Shown here piece by piece: positions 1 through 5,645 of a stretch of 9,367 nucleotides of DNA. The notes under the pieces were generated by a model. It was not told the origin of the DNA and ran no database searches. It saw only the letters and a list, made by a program, of their open reading frames with translations. The stretch comes from CAYWRO01 sp964460345 (GTDB lineage Bacteria; Planctomycetota; Phycisphaerae; Phycisphaerales; UBA1924): the NCBI GenBank assembly GCA_964460345.1, contig CAYWRO010000111.1:1-9367 (forward strand), written 5' to 3'. Every line of letters starts with the position of its first letter. Positions within the stretch are counted from its first letter, which is position 1. Made by a program: the position numbers and the translations under genes.

Positions 1-135
1 CGCAACCCCCCCGCCCCCCCCGCCTCCCCCGCCCCCCCCGCCCTGCGCGAGCTTCTCCAGCGCCAGCGCGAGCCGCCGGTTGAAGGACTCCTTGCGCAAG
101 CTGCCGACAAAGACGCCGATCTTCAAGTCCGCCAT
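1..135 (-). CDS. NAD(P)H-dependent FMN reductase-like protein, N-terminal fragment with poly-Gly insertion
   Basis: The first 45 codons of a minus-strand gene that runs off the left edge. The start reads MADLKIGVFVGSLRKESFNR: a short beta strand followed by G-S-L-R-x-x-S-x-N (G11, S12, R14, S17, N19). This is the FMN phosphate-binding loop of the flavodoxin-like NADPH-dependent FMN reductase family (SsuE, ArsH and chromate/quinone reductase relatives), cytoplasmic enzymes that reduce FMN or quinones. The ATG at 135 is preceded by AAGGAG about 9 bases upstream, a good ribosome binding site. After the first helix (LALALEKLAQ) come 12 consecutive glycines (residues 32-43), then Val-Ala at the edge. 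Family members normally have only a short Gly-containing turn before strand 2, so the tract looks like an expanded loop or, less likely, an assembly artefact. Family call is good; substrate unknown. Confidence 0.78.
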   Translation of the reverse strand, partial: MADLKIGVFVGSLRKESFNRRLALALEKLAQGGGGGGGGGGGGVA

Positions 136-345
136 GATGGTCGCTCCTTTTCTTACGCTTTACGCTGGTGGGGGGGAGGGGGAGAGGAGGGGGGGCGCGG
201 GTTCGATGCTTCCCGGAGTGTCAACGATACTCGACCGCGAGGGGGAATGGACAGTGGACAATGGAAATGGAGAACGGGAGCGGCCTGTCGGGGGACGCCG
301 CTTGGACGGATCCCTCTCTCGGGCTCTCTGCGTCCCCCTTTTGCT
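136..345. other. Spacer with G-rich tract, no gene seen
   Basis: This spacer lies between the FMN reductase start and the stop of the FnIII gene, both on the minus strand, so it must hold the promoter of the reductase. It has a strongly G-rich plus-strand block at 170-201 with runs of 7, 5, 7 and 3 G separated by 1 to 6 bases, which fits a canonical G-quadruplex pattern. Near 152-166 the hexamer TACGCT occurs twice (CTTACGCTTTACGCT). A minus-strand TTGACA occurs at 219-224, but no -10 box is found at the expected distance, so I do not call a promoter. Open frames across this stretch show no family features. Confidence 0.5.
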
Positions 346-1047
346 TCACGCCACCATCGACCTCGCCGGCCCTGCGCCCGTCGTCCTGCTCTCTTTCGTC
401 CTCGCCTCGGGGCCGCCCGTGCCCGGCAGGCGCACCGAGATTTCCGTGCTCTGGCCGCTCGCCAGCCCGCCGCGGACGGCGACGATGTGATAGCAGAGCG
501 AGCGCGTGCCGAAGGGGACGGTGCGGTCGATGAAGGTGCGGCGTCCGCCGACGCTGGCGAGCAGCACAGCGCGCTCCGCGCCGTCGAGGCGGCGATAGAT
601 GAGGAAGTTGACGCCGCCGGCCCGCGAGCCGCTCCACGTCAGTTGGACCGCGCCGTCGCTGCCGCGGATGTCGGCGCTGCGGATGATCGGCGTCTCCGGC
701 GGCCTGGACGGCGCGGCGCTGCGCGGCGCGGGGATCTGGGCGTCGGTGTAGACGGCCCGGTCGTCGGTGGCGAGGGCCTGGCCGCGGATCGTCGCGATCA
801 GCCCCGCGCCGAAGCGCATCAGCTTCTTCATCGCCTCGCGATGCGTCTGCGCGGCCGTCCGCGCCGCCTGCTCGAGCGCCTCGCGGTCACGGCGTGCGGC
901 GTCCGCTTCCTGGATGAGCAGGTCGAGCTGCTGCGTCTGCGCAGCGCTCAAGCCGATCGACGGCGCGCTGGCGCTCCAGACCGGCAGATGGTTCGCGTAA
1001 AACGCGAGCGCGCCGTCGAGCGTTTCGGGGACGAGGCGGGTGGACAT
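346..1047 (-). CDS. Helical N-terminal domain plus fibronectin type III-like domain protein (233 aa)
   Basis: The protein starts MSTRLVPETLDGALAFYANH at 1047, with GGAG six bases upstream. An open frame continues upstream, but that part is translated repeat DNA. Residues 1-95 are predicted mostly helical: a segment around SAAQTQQLDLLIQEADAARR, a basic/Ala-rich helix, then KKLMRFGAGLIATIRGQA. A Pro-rich linker (about 104-120) follows. Residues 121-207 look like a fibronectin type III fold: AVQLTWSG, then FLIYRRLDG, then FIDRTVP and CYHIVAVRGG, ending in TEISVRL. There is no signal peptide or membrane segment, so the protein is probably cytoplasmic. I recall similar planctomycete proteins with the same layout (a start like MST..P.TLDG.L and an AQIPAP linker) but know of no function. 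A phage or secretion-structure role is possible but unsupported. The C-terminal 25 residues are low-complexity and likely disordered. Confidence 0.75.
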   Translation of the reverse strand: MSTRLVPETLDGALAFYANHLPVWSASAPSIGLSAAQTQQLDLLIQEADAARRDREALEQAARTAAQTHREAMKKLMRFGAGLIATIRGQALATDDRAVYTDAQIPAPRSAAPSRPPETPIIRSADIRGSDGAVQLTWSGSRAGGVNFLIYRRLDGAERAVLLASVGGRRTFIDRTVPFGTRSLCYHIVAVRGGLASGQSTEISVRLPGTGGPEARTKESRTTGAGPARSMVA

Positions 1048-1093
1048 CGCAAACTCCGAATGATGAGTGATGAATGAGAGATGAGCGGTTCGT

Positions 1094-1304
1094 CCAGCAC
1101 CAACGGTGCGCATCAGCTTCAGCCCAGGGCATCGCCCTGGGACCAGTGAGCGACCATGTCGCGAGCCCTGAAAGGGCGGCTCAGGTCGGTTGCCCTTGAG
1201 CCGCCCCTTCAGGGCTCGGCCACAGGCGCGAGAGGTGGAAAATCGCCGTCCACGCACCCAGGGCGTTGCCCTGGGCTGAAGCTGATGCGCACCGTTGGTG
1301 CTGG
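1094..1304. repeat. Nested inverted repeat (REP/MITE-like composite hairpin)
   Basis: Two outer arms of 48 bp, 1094-1141 and 1257-1304, are reverse complements at 47 of 48 positions. Each outer arm itself ends in a small palindrome, CCCAGGGC-n-GCCCTGGG. Inside them lies a second pair of arms, 1162-1183 and 1197-1218, complementary at 21 of 22 positions around a 13-base loop. The whole element can therefore fold into a cruciform with three or four hairpins on either strand. It encodes nothing recognisable; the open frames through it (peptides such as LKLMRTVGAG from either arm) are symmetrical by-products of the repeat. It lies upstream of the FnIII gene. It is most likely a non-autonomous repeat of REPIN or MITE type, but no transposase is present in the window. 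Confidence 0.85.
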
Positions 1305-1575
1305 GGAGAGCGTCGTCATGCCAGGAGACCAGAATGTTCGACGACACGCCTTTGATTTGAGCGGTGCAGCCGTGCGGGCGTTCATGGGCCCGCCGCTCTC
1401 TCCAATCGGCCCGCGCCCAGCGCAACTTCAGCCGCGGCCGCCGCAACCCCGCGTGAGATCGCGATGTTCCCGCCCGCGCCTCCCCCAAACGCGGGTGCGA
1501 CCGCCGCAATCGCGGCCGCGCCCGCCTCGCCCGCAGCCGCGATCGCGCAAAAACCGCGTGCGAGCGGCGCACACA

Positions 1576-1602
1576 CGCGTGCGATTGCACCAATCGCACG
1601 CG
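1576..1602. repeat. Perfect 12-bp inverted repeat with 3-base loop
   Basis: CGCGTGCGATTG (1576-1587) and CAATCGCACGCG (1591-1602) are perfect reverse complements around the loop CAC. This is the longest perfect short palindrome I see in the window. There is no T-tract on either side, and neither strand has a gene ending here, so it is not an evident terminator. It sits within the low-complexity block and could be a protein-binding site or a remnant of repeat DNA. Confidence 0.7.
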
Positions 1603-1733
1603 CGGGCGCACCAGACGCACACGCGCGGGCCACGCCCGCAGCCCGCTTCGCAACGGCAGGAGCCCGCGCAACCGCGTGAGCACGCCCCCGAACCCGGGAA
1701 GGCGTCTGCAGATCGCGGAAAGCGGGGGGTGCG

Positions 1734-1750
1734 GGGGGCTGCAAGCCCCC
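1734..1750 (-). terminator. Possible weak terminator hairpin after the propeller lipoprotein gene
   Basis: GGGGGCT and AGCCCCC form a 7-bp stem around a 3-base loop, 21 bases past the minus-strand stop codon at 1772. The position is right for a terminator of the lipoprotein gene, but no U-tract follows on the minus strand, only a C-rich run. It may instead be another dispersed GC hairpin. Confidence 0.3.
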
Positions 1751-1771
1751 TGCATCGCAAAGGCGCGAAGG

Positions 1772-2785
1772 TCACTGGACCTCATAGATGACCACGGTCT
1801 GATCCTCGGCGTCCGCAAAGATGGGCGCTTCGCGAGCGCCGGCGAGACCACCGTTGCGGATGAAAGCGTACGGCTGTTGATTAATCCGGACCGTCTCCCG
1901 CCCGCTCGGCAAATCAATAACGCGGATCCAGCGGCCGTTGCGCACCGCCAAGGCATTGCCGTGGTCCATGCCGACGGCGGTCATATCCCAATCTTTGTAA
2001 TCGGTGCCCATCGGAGACACACGCCACGCCACGCCAGCCGGACTCCAGGCGTACACGACTCCCCTGCGGCCGCCGGGGAGCACCATTGGATAAAGTGGCG
2101 TGGTGGCGAAAACGACAGTGTCATCGTTGGAGCCGAGCAGGCTCGCCCGCGCCATACCGTCGCCAAACGGCGGCGTTCTGGTTTTTATGCGGCGCAGCTG
2201 ATTGTCGTAGATACGAGCACCACGAGAGGTGCAATGCACTAGCCAATCGTGAGCGGGAAGATGCTGCAGCACCCCCCGGCTATACCCGCTGATCACCTCC
2301 GCGACGATGGCTTGCTCGTCCCGGTCGTACAGACGGAGCCTTCGATCATCCGAAGCCACCGCGACACGGCCGGGGGCTCCCGTGAAGGCGACGGCCCAAA
2401 TCGATCGGCCCGGAAGCCGGTCCTCGCTCATCCTCTCGCCGGACAGACGGTCAAACACAGCCAGGTCGCCGTGCTCGTTGCCGACCGCCACGAGCCCCTC
2501 ACTGACGGCCATACACGTCGGGAACGAAATGCGACGGCTCCACATTTGTGCCGCCGTGGGCGTAACGCTCCAGCACTCGACGCCGAATGAGGTCAGGACG
2601 TAGAGGCGATTTCCCCCGTCATCCAGCGCCACGGCGTCTACCGGCGCGATCAGCCTGATGCGGGCCAGTTCACGAAGGGAGCCTTCGAGATCTGTGGAGG
2701 TGGGCAGCGATGTGACGCCGGACAGCGGCGAGGCGCATCCCTGGATGAGGAGAAACAAACCGACAATCGTGTATCGGAGCAGCAT
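1772..2785 (-). CDS. Lipoprotein with WD40-like beta-propeller (337 aa)
   Basis: The start at 2785 gives MLLRYTIVGLFLLIQGC, a short signal peptide with a lipobox-like LIQGC (Cys17), so the mature protein is probably lipid-anchored outside the cytoplasm. The remainder contains at least six WD40/quinoprotein-like blade strands: LYVLTSFGVECWSV, VAVGNEHGDLAVFD, VAVASDDRRLRLYD, ARIYDNQLRRI, ALAVRNGRWIRVIDLPSG and VVIYEVQ at the very C terminus. Such propellers usually bind partners and have no catalytic residues; none is obvious here. Upstream of the ATG there is no strong Shine-Dalgarno, so the start rests on the signal peptide. In-frame codons further upstream (to 3358) give a basic, low-complexity extension that would bury the signal peptide; I reject them. 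The gene stands alone between gene-free stretches. Fold and export call fairly sure; function unknown. Confidence 0.78.
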   Translation of the reverse strand: MLLRYTIVGLFLLIQGCASPLSGVTSLPTSTDLEGSLRELARIRLIAPVDAVALDDGGNRLYVLTSFGVECWSVTPTAAQMWSRRISFPTCMAVSEGLVAVGNEHGDLAVFDRLSGERMSEDRLPGRSIWAVAFTGAPGRVAVASDDRRLRLYDRDEQAIVAEVISGYSRGVLQHLPAHDWLVHCTSRGARIYDNQLRRIKTRTPPFGDGMARASLLGSNDDTVVFATTPLYPMVLPGGRRGVVYAWSPAGVAWRVSPMGTDYKDWDMTAVGMDHGNALAVRNGRWIRVIDLPSGRETVRINQQPYAFIRNGGLAGAREAPIFADAEDQTVVIYEVQ

Positions 2786-3038
2786 GCTGACTTGAGCGCA
2801 GTGGAGGCAGCTTGGTTCACGCAACAAAGCAAAAAAGAGCGCCCTGACGTCGCCCGTCCGCCCGCTCTGCCGCTCGCTTTGCGTGCATCCGGACGCCCTC
2901 TGGACGCAGTGTACCACAAGCGCGATCGGGTGTGGGGCAGCGGGCGGCCGGGCGGACGGAATTGTATTGGGCTGGCGCCGCTCCGGATGGGCCTTGCGGG
3001 GCGGGGCGGTGCTGGTGACCGGGCGGTCAGCGGTTCCG
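2786..3038. other. Intergenic spacer, no gene seen
   Basis: This 253-base spacer separates two minus-strand genes and should carry the promoter of the propeller lipoprotein. A minus-strand TACACT (2908-2913) resembles a -10 box but has no acceptable -35 partner. Open frames across it have no family features. Nothing else is recognised. Confidence 0.4.
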
Positions 3039-3443
3039 TCAGGACGATGGCGGCAGGCCGCGGGCGCGCGCCAGCCGCTCTCGCAGGGCGACCACGTCAA
3101 TGCCGAGATAATCGTGCAGCCGTTTGAGCACCTCCTCGGGCCAGCCGGTCTCTTGCAGCCAGGCGAGGCGAAGTTGTTCCCACTGTTCTGCCATCGGTGG
3201 TGAGCCGTCGAGGGACGGCGCATCATCCTCGCCGTATTGCGTGTTGCAATCGGGGCAGATCCAGTCGAATCGGGCGAAGCCGCTCTGGACGCCCTCCTCG
3301 TCCGGATCGCCGCCCGCCTCGTACGGCGGACCGAGACTCGCATCGTACTCATACGCACAGACCGGGCAGACGAACGCGCCGCGCGGCGTGCGATGCATCT
3401 CGATGATCTCGCCAGTGAACAGTCGCAGTTTCAGTGGATTCAT
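3039..3443 (-). CDS. Small CPxC-type zinc-ribbon-like protein (134 aa)
   Basis: The start MNPLKLRLFTGEIIE at 3443 is preceded by AGAGGG about 5 bases upstream. Two Cys pairs, CPVC (26-29) and CPDC (63-66), probably bind one zinc. Around them are GPPYE, FDWICPDC, QYGEDD and then LRLAWLQETGW. This order (CPxC, PPY, ICPxC, xYGxDD, LRxxW) matches a family of small Cys-rich proteins of unknown function, often listed as CPCC or cysteine-rich hypothetical proteins, some of which sit near toxin genes. The C-terminal 35 residues are helical and basic. There is no signal peptide, so it is probably cytoplasmic. It lies 70 bases downstream of the ABC permease on the same strand, with a short hairpin and a TCTGCG repeat between, so co-transcription is possible but not shown. 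Family resemblance moderate; function unknown. Confidence 0.75.
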   Translation of the reverse strand: MNPLKLRLFTGEIIEMHRTPRGAFVCPVCAYEYDASLGPPYEAGGDPDEEGVQSGFARFDWICPDCNTQYGEDDAPSLDGSPPMAEQWEQLRLAWLQETGWPEEVLKRLHDYLGIDVVALRERLARARGLPPSS

Positions 3444-3447
3444 TTGT

Positions 3448-3486
3448 CCCTCTGCGAACTCTGCGCCCCCCCGCGCCCTCTGCGTT
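3448..3486. repeat. CTCTGCG-type short intergenic repeat
   Basis: CTCTGCG occurs three times, at 3450, 3459 and 3478, with the last followed by TTGAAA. On the minus strand this reads as CGCAGAG units directly upstream of the Cys4 gene. The unit nearest the gene (GCAGAGGGACAA then ATG) also provides its ribosome binding site. Similar CGCAGAG-rich leaders are familiar from many bacterial genomes, where they are often mis-translated as N-terminal extensions. I recall this from general knowledge; it was not searched. Confidence 0.55.
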
Positions 3487-3498
3487 GAAATATTGTGC

Positions 3499-3511
3499 GC
3501 CCGAAGCGGGC
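3499..3511 (-). terminator. Possible weak hairpin after the permease gene
   Basis: GCCCG-CTT-CGGGC on the minus strand begins 2 bases past the permease stop codon (TAG at 3514-3516). The stem is only 5 bp and is followed by an A/T-rich stretch (GCACAATATTTC) rather than a clean U-tract. It may weaken read-through into the Cys4 gene, but this is uncertain. Confidence 0.3.
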
Positions 3512-3513
3512 TT

Positions 3514-5559
3514 CTACACGCGGAAGATCGACCCCATCTTCTTCCCAATCATCACGCTCGCGCCCACCAGTGTCACCGCCAGCAGGGCCATCCCCCAGAC
3601 GCCCATGGCGCTCGCCACATAGGGCCCATCCCCCAGCCGGTTCAGGAGGGCGTAGATCGCCTTCGTGATCGGGAAGTGTTGCTCCTGCTGGGCGAGGATG
3701 AGGGAGTCCGAGACTTCGAGCATGGCGAAGCTGAAGGCCAGCAGCGCGCCGGCGATGATGTTGGCCGTGACGAGGGGGAGGATGACCTTGCGGACGGCGG
3801 TGAGGCGGCTTGCGCCGAGGTTCATCGCGGCCTCTTCCAGTTCGCCGCTGGTCTGCTCGAGCCCGGCGACGGTCGCGCGGACGATGTAAGGCAGGCGGCG
3901 GACGGCGTAGGCGATGACGAGGAGGGGGATGGGGTTCGGGCTGACGCCGAAGACCGTCACCACGCCGTAGAGCGGGTTGGGGATGGAGACGCTGCCGAGC
4001 CCGAGCCGGTGCAGCGGCAGGAAGAACGCGGCGAGGTTTGCAGCGAGGATCGTCAAAAGGATCCAGGCGATCACCGTCCACAGCGACAGTGAGCGCCCGC
4101 GCCAGCGCAGCCAGAACTGAACGGCGGCGAGTGGGAGGCCCATCACCAGCAGCACTGCGAGCACGTGGACGGCGCGGCCGACGATCGGCGTGCCGGTTTC
4201 AACGTGCACCAGGTCCTGTGTCAGCGTCATCGCGACGTAGCCGAAGGCGAGGACGAGGCCCGGGACGGCGAGCGGCATCATGCACAGAGCGTCGAGCACG
4301 CCGCGGCCCTTGATGGTCGTGCGGACGATGAGGTAGGCGACGAGGATGCCGATGACGATGTCGAGGAGGACCGCCATGGTCGCGAGTTTCAGCGACATGG
4401 TGATGGCGTTGAAGGGCATCTCGCCGGAGAGAGCGATCTGGAAGTTGTGAACCGTCCACTCCGTGGGCAAGACGGAGTCGTACCACTGGCCGGGCTTGGT
4501 GAAGGCGGTGAGGATGACGCCGATGTGGGGGAGGAGCGCGAGGAAAGTGACGAGTGCGAAGGCGGCGGTTACCGCGAGGCCGCGCGAACCGGTGAGGGTT
4601 GCTTCGCCGCCGGAGCGCGACGCCTTCGAGTACATCGCGTGGCCGCGGCGGCCGAAGATCGAGCGGCCGACGATGTAGATGAGCAGCGCCGCGGCGAGCA
4701 GGATGACGGTGAGGGCGTACGGCTGGGCGCTGGTCTCGACCTCCTTGAGGCCGAAGAAGATCTGCGCGGGCGTGATGTCCTTGAAGTCGAAGACGAGCGG
4801 CGTGCCGAGCTCCGTGAAGCTCCAGATGAAGACGATCGTCGCGCCGGCGAAGAGGCCCGGGCGGATGAGCGGCAGCGTGATGCGGAAGAAGCGCTTGAAG
4901 GGGCCCGCGCCAAGGTTCTCGGCGGCCTCGTCGAGCGCGGGGTCGAGATTGGCGAGGGCCGCCGTGGCGTTGAGGTAGATGATGGGGTAAAGGTGGAGCG
5001 CCTCGACGATGACGACTCCCAGGAATCGCCCATCGATCAGATTGAAGGGAGGGGGGGCGCCGTGGAACGGGTTGCCGAGGAAGTCGATGTCCGTGCCGAG
5101 CAGGGCGTTGATCGCGCCCTGGCGGCCGAAGAGCATCTGCATGCCGATCGCGCCGACGAAGGGAGGCAGAATCAGCGGCGTGAGGATGAGCGCGCTGAAG
5201 AGCCCCTTGCCGGGGAACTTCGTGCGCGCGGCGAGCGCGGCGAGGGGCAGAGAGATGACCAGGCACAGGAGCGTTGTGAGCGTCGCGACCTTGAGCGCGT
5301 TGAAGAGCCCCTTGCGCAGGGCGGGGTCCTCAAAGGTGATGAGGATGTGGTCGAGCGTGAAGCCGCGGCCGGTGGCGACATCCTCCGCAAACGCGCCGCG
5401 AACGGTGAGGAGGATCGGGTAGATGAGGAAGAGCCCGAGCGTAAGGAGGAGCGAGCCGAGGAGGATGTAGCTGGTGGTCTGGCGCGGGATGAGGCGGCGC
5501 GGGGGCCTGGCCAGGGCAGGTTGCGCGAGTGCGGGCTTCGGGGAGGTCGGCGGCGGCAT
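3514..5559 (-). CDS. Fused two-domain ABC transporter permease, Fe3+/FbpB-like (681 aa)
   Basis: This inner-membrane protein carries two permease (MetI-like) domains in one chain. The N-terminal 25 residues are Pro/Ala-rich and cytoplasmic; the first helix is about residues 30-53 (TSYILLGSLLLTLGLFLIYP). Each half has the EAA loop that docks on the ATPase: EAAENLGAGPFKRFFRITLP near 211-230 and EEAAMNLGASRLTAVRKVIL near 575-594. I count about twelve to thirteen hydrophobic spans; the second half has an extra one near 490-513. Fusion and length fit ferric-iron (FbpB/SfuB/AfuB) permeases, with thiamine and phosphonate carriers as close relatives; substrate cannot be told from the permease alone. 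The start at 5559 (MPPPTSPKPALAQ) avoids an in-frame extension to 5610 that translates repeat DNA; no strong ribosome binding site is visible for either. No ATPase or binding-protein gene is in the window. Confidence 0.9.
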   Translation of the reverse strand: MPPPTSPKPALAQPALARPPRRLIPRQTTSYILLGSLLLTLGLFLIYPILLTVRGAFAEDVATGRGFTLDHILITFEDPALRKGLFNALKVATLTTLLCLVISLPLAALAARTKFPGKGLFSALILTPLILPPFVGAIGMQMLFGRQGAINALLGTDIDFLGNPFHGAPPPFNLIDGRFLGVVIVEALHLYPIIYLNATAALANLDPALDEAAENLGAGPFKRFFRITLPLIRPGLFAGATIVFIWSFTELGTPLVFDFKDITPAQIFFGLKEVETSAQPYALTVILLAAALLIYIVGRSIFGRRGHAMYSKASRSGGEATLTGSRGLAVTAAFALVTFLALLPHIGVILTAFTKPGQWYDSVLPTEWTVHNFQIALSGEMPFNAITMSLKLATMAVLLDIVIGILVAYLIVRTTIKGRGVLDALCMMPLAVPGLVLAFGYVAMTLTQDLVHVETGTPIVGRAVHVLAVLLVMGLPLAAVQFWLRWRGRSLSLWTVIAWILLTILAANLAAFFLPLHRLGLGSVSIPNPLYGVVTVFGVSPNPIPLLVIAYAVRRLPYIVRATVAGLEQTSGELEEAAMNLGASRLTAVRKVILPLVTANIIAGALLAFSFAMLEVSDSLILAQQEQHFPITKAIYALLNRLGDGPYVASAMGVWGMALLAVTLVGASVMIGKKMGSIFRV

Positions 5560-5587
5560 GGAAGCAAGGGTAGCCGTGGAACGCCGA

Positions 5588-5635
5588 CTTCCAGCCGGCT
5601 CTCGCGGCACGGCCTTCGCTCAGGCCGGCTGGAAG
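5588..5635. repeat. Intergenic inverted repeat (CTTCCAGCCGGC hairpin)
   Basis: CTTCCAGCCGGC (5588-5599) and GCCGGCTGGAAG (5624-5635) are perfect 12-bp reverse complements around a 24-base loop. The element fills most of the 86-base gap between the dockerin-tailed gene and the permease, both on the minus strand. Translated on the plus strand it gives AGWKPAV, a phrase I associate with dispersed repeats in planctomycete genomes. With no T-tract it is not a classical terminator, but on RNA it would fold just upstream of the permease start and could limit read-through or initiation. Confidence 0.65.
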
Positions 5636-5645
5636 CCAGCGGTCC

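Larger units (their letters stand above)
1305..1771. other. Gene-free low-complexity CG-rich region
   Basis: I find no supportable gene here. About 1430-1680 consists of short CG-rich words (GCGATCGCG, GCGTGCG, ACGCGC, CGCCCGC) with many small palindromes. Translations in all frames are Arg/Pro- or Ala-rich without domain character. The plus strand is relatively poor in T and rich in A and C. Words like CTCACGCGGTTGCGC recur on the minus strand near 1680, 1567 and 1455, roughly 112 bases apart, suggesting a decayed tandem repeat; this is by eye only. The right end holds a GC hairpin described separately. Confidence 0.5.

Noticed and set aside
201..224. Minus-strand TTGACA as a -35 box for the FMN reductase
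   Set aside because: No -10-like sequence is found at 15-19 bases; the region there is CG-rich.
1094..1304. CRISPR array or integron attachment site as an explanation of the repeats
   Set aside because: There is one symmetric element rather than evenly spaced direct repeats, and no Cas or integrase gene is present.
1382..1791. Arg/Pro- and Ala-rich open frames on both strands, resembling basic histone-like tails
   Set aside because: All frames look equally low-complexity, none has a ribosome binding site or domain, and the DNA is full of palindromes, so composition explains them.
1048..1956. In-frame N-terminal extension of the FnIII protein reaching to 1956
   Set aside because: The extension is translated nested repeat and CG-rich low-complexity DNA (Arg-rich), and it overlaps the 3' end of the lipoprotein gene. 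The ATG at 1047 has a good ribosome binding site.
5560..5610. Longer start for the permease at 5610
   Set aside because: The extra 17 residues translate the hairpin repeat and have no ribosome binding site; the protein from 5559 already has a normal cytoplasmic tail.
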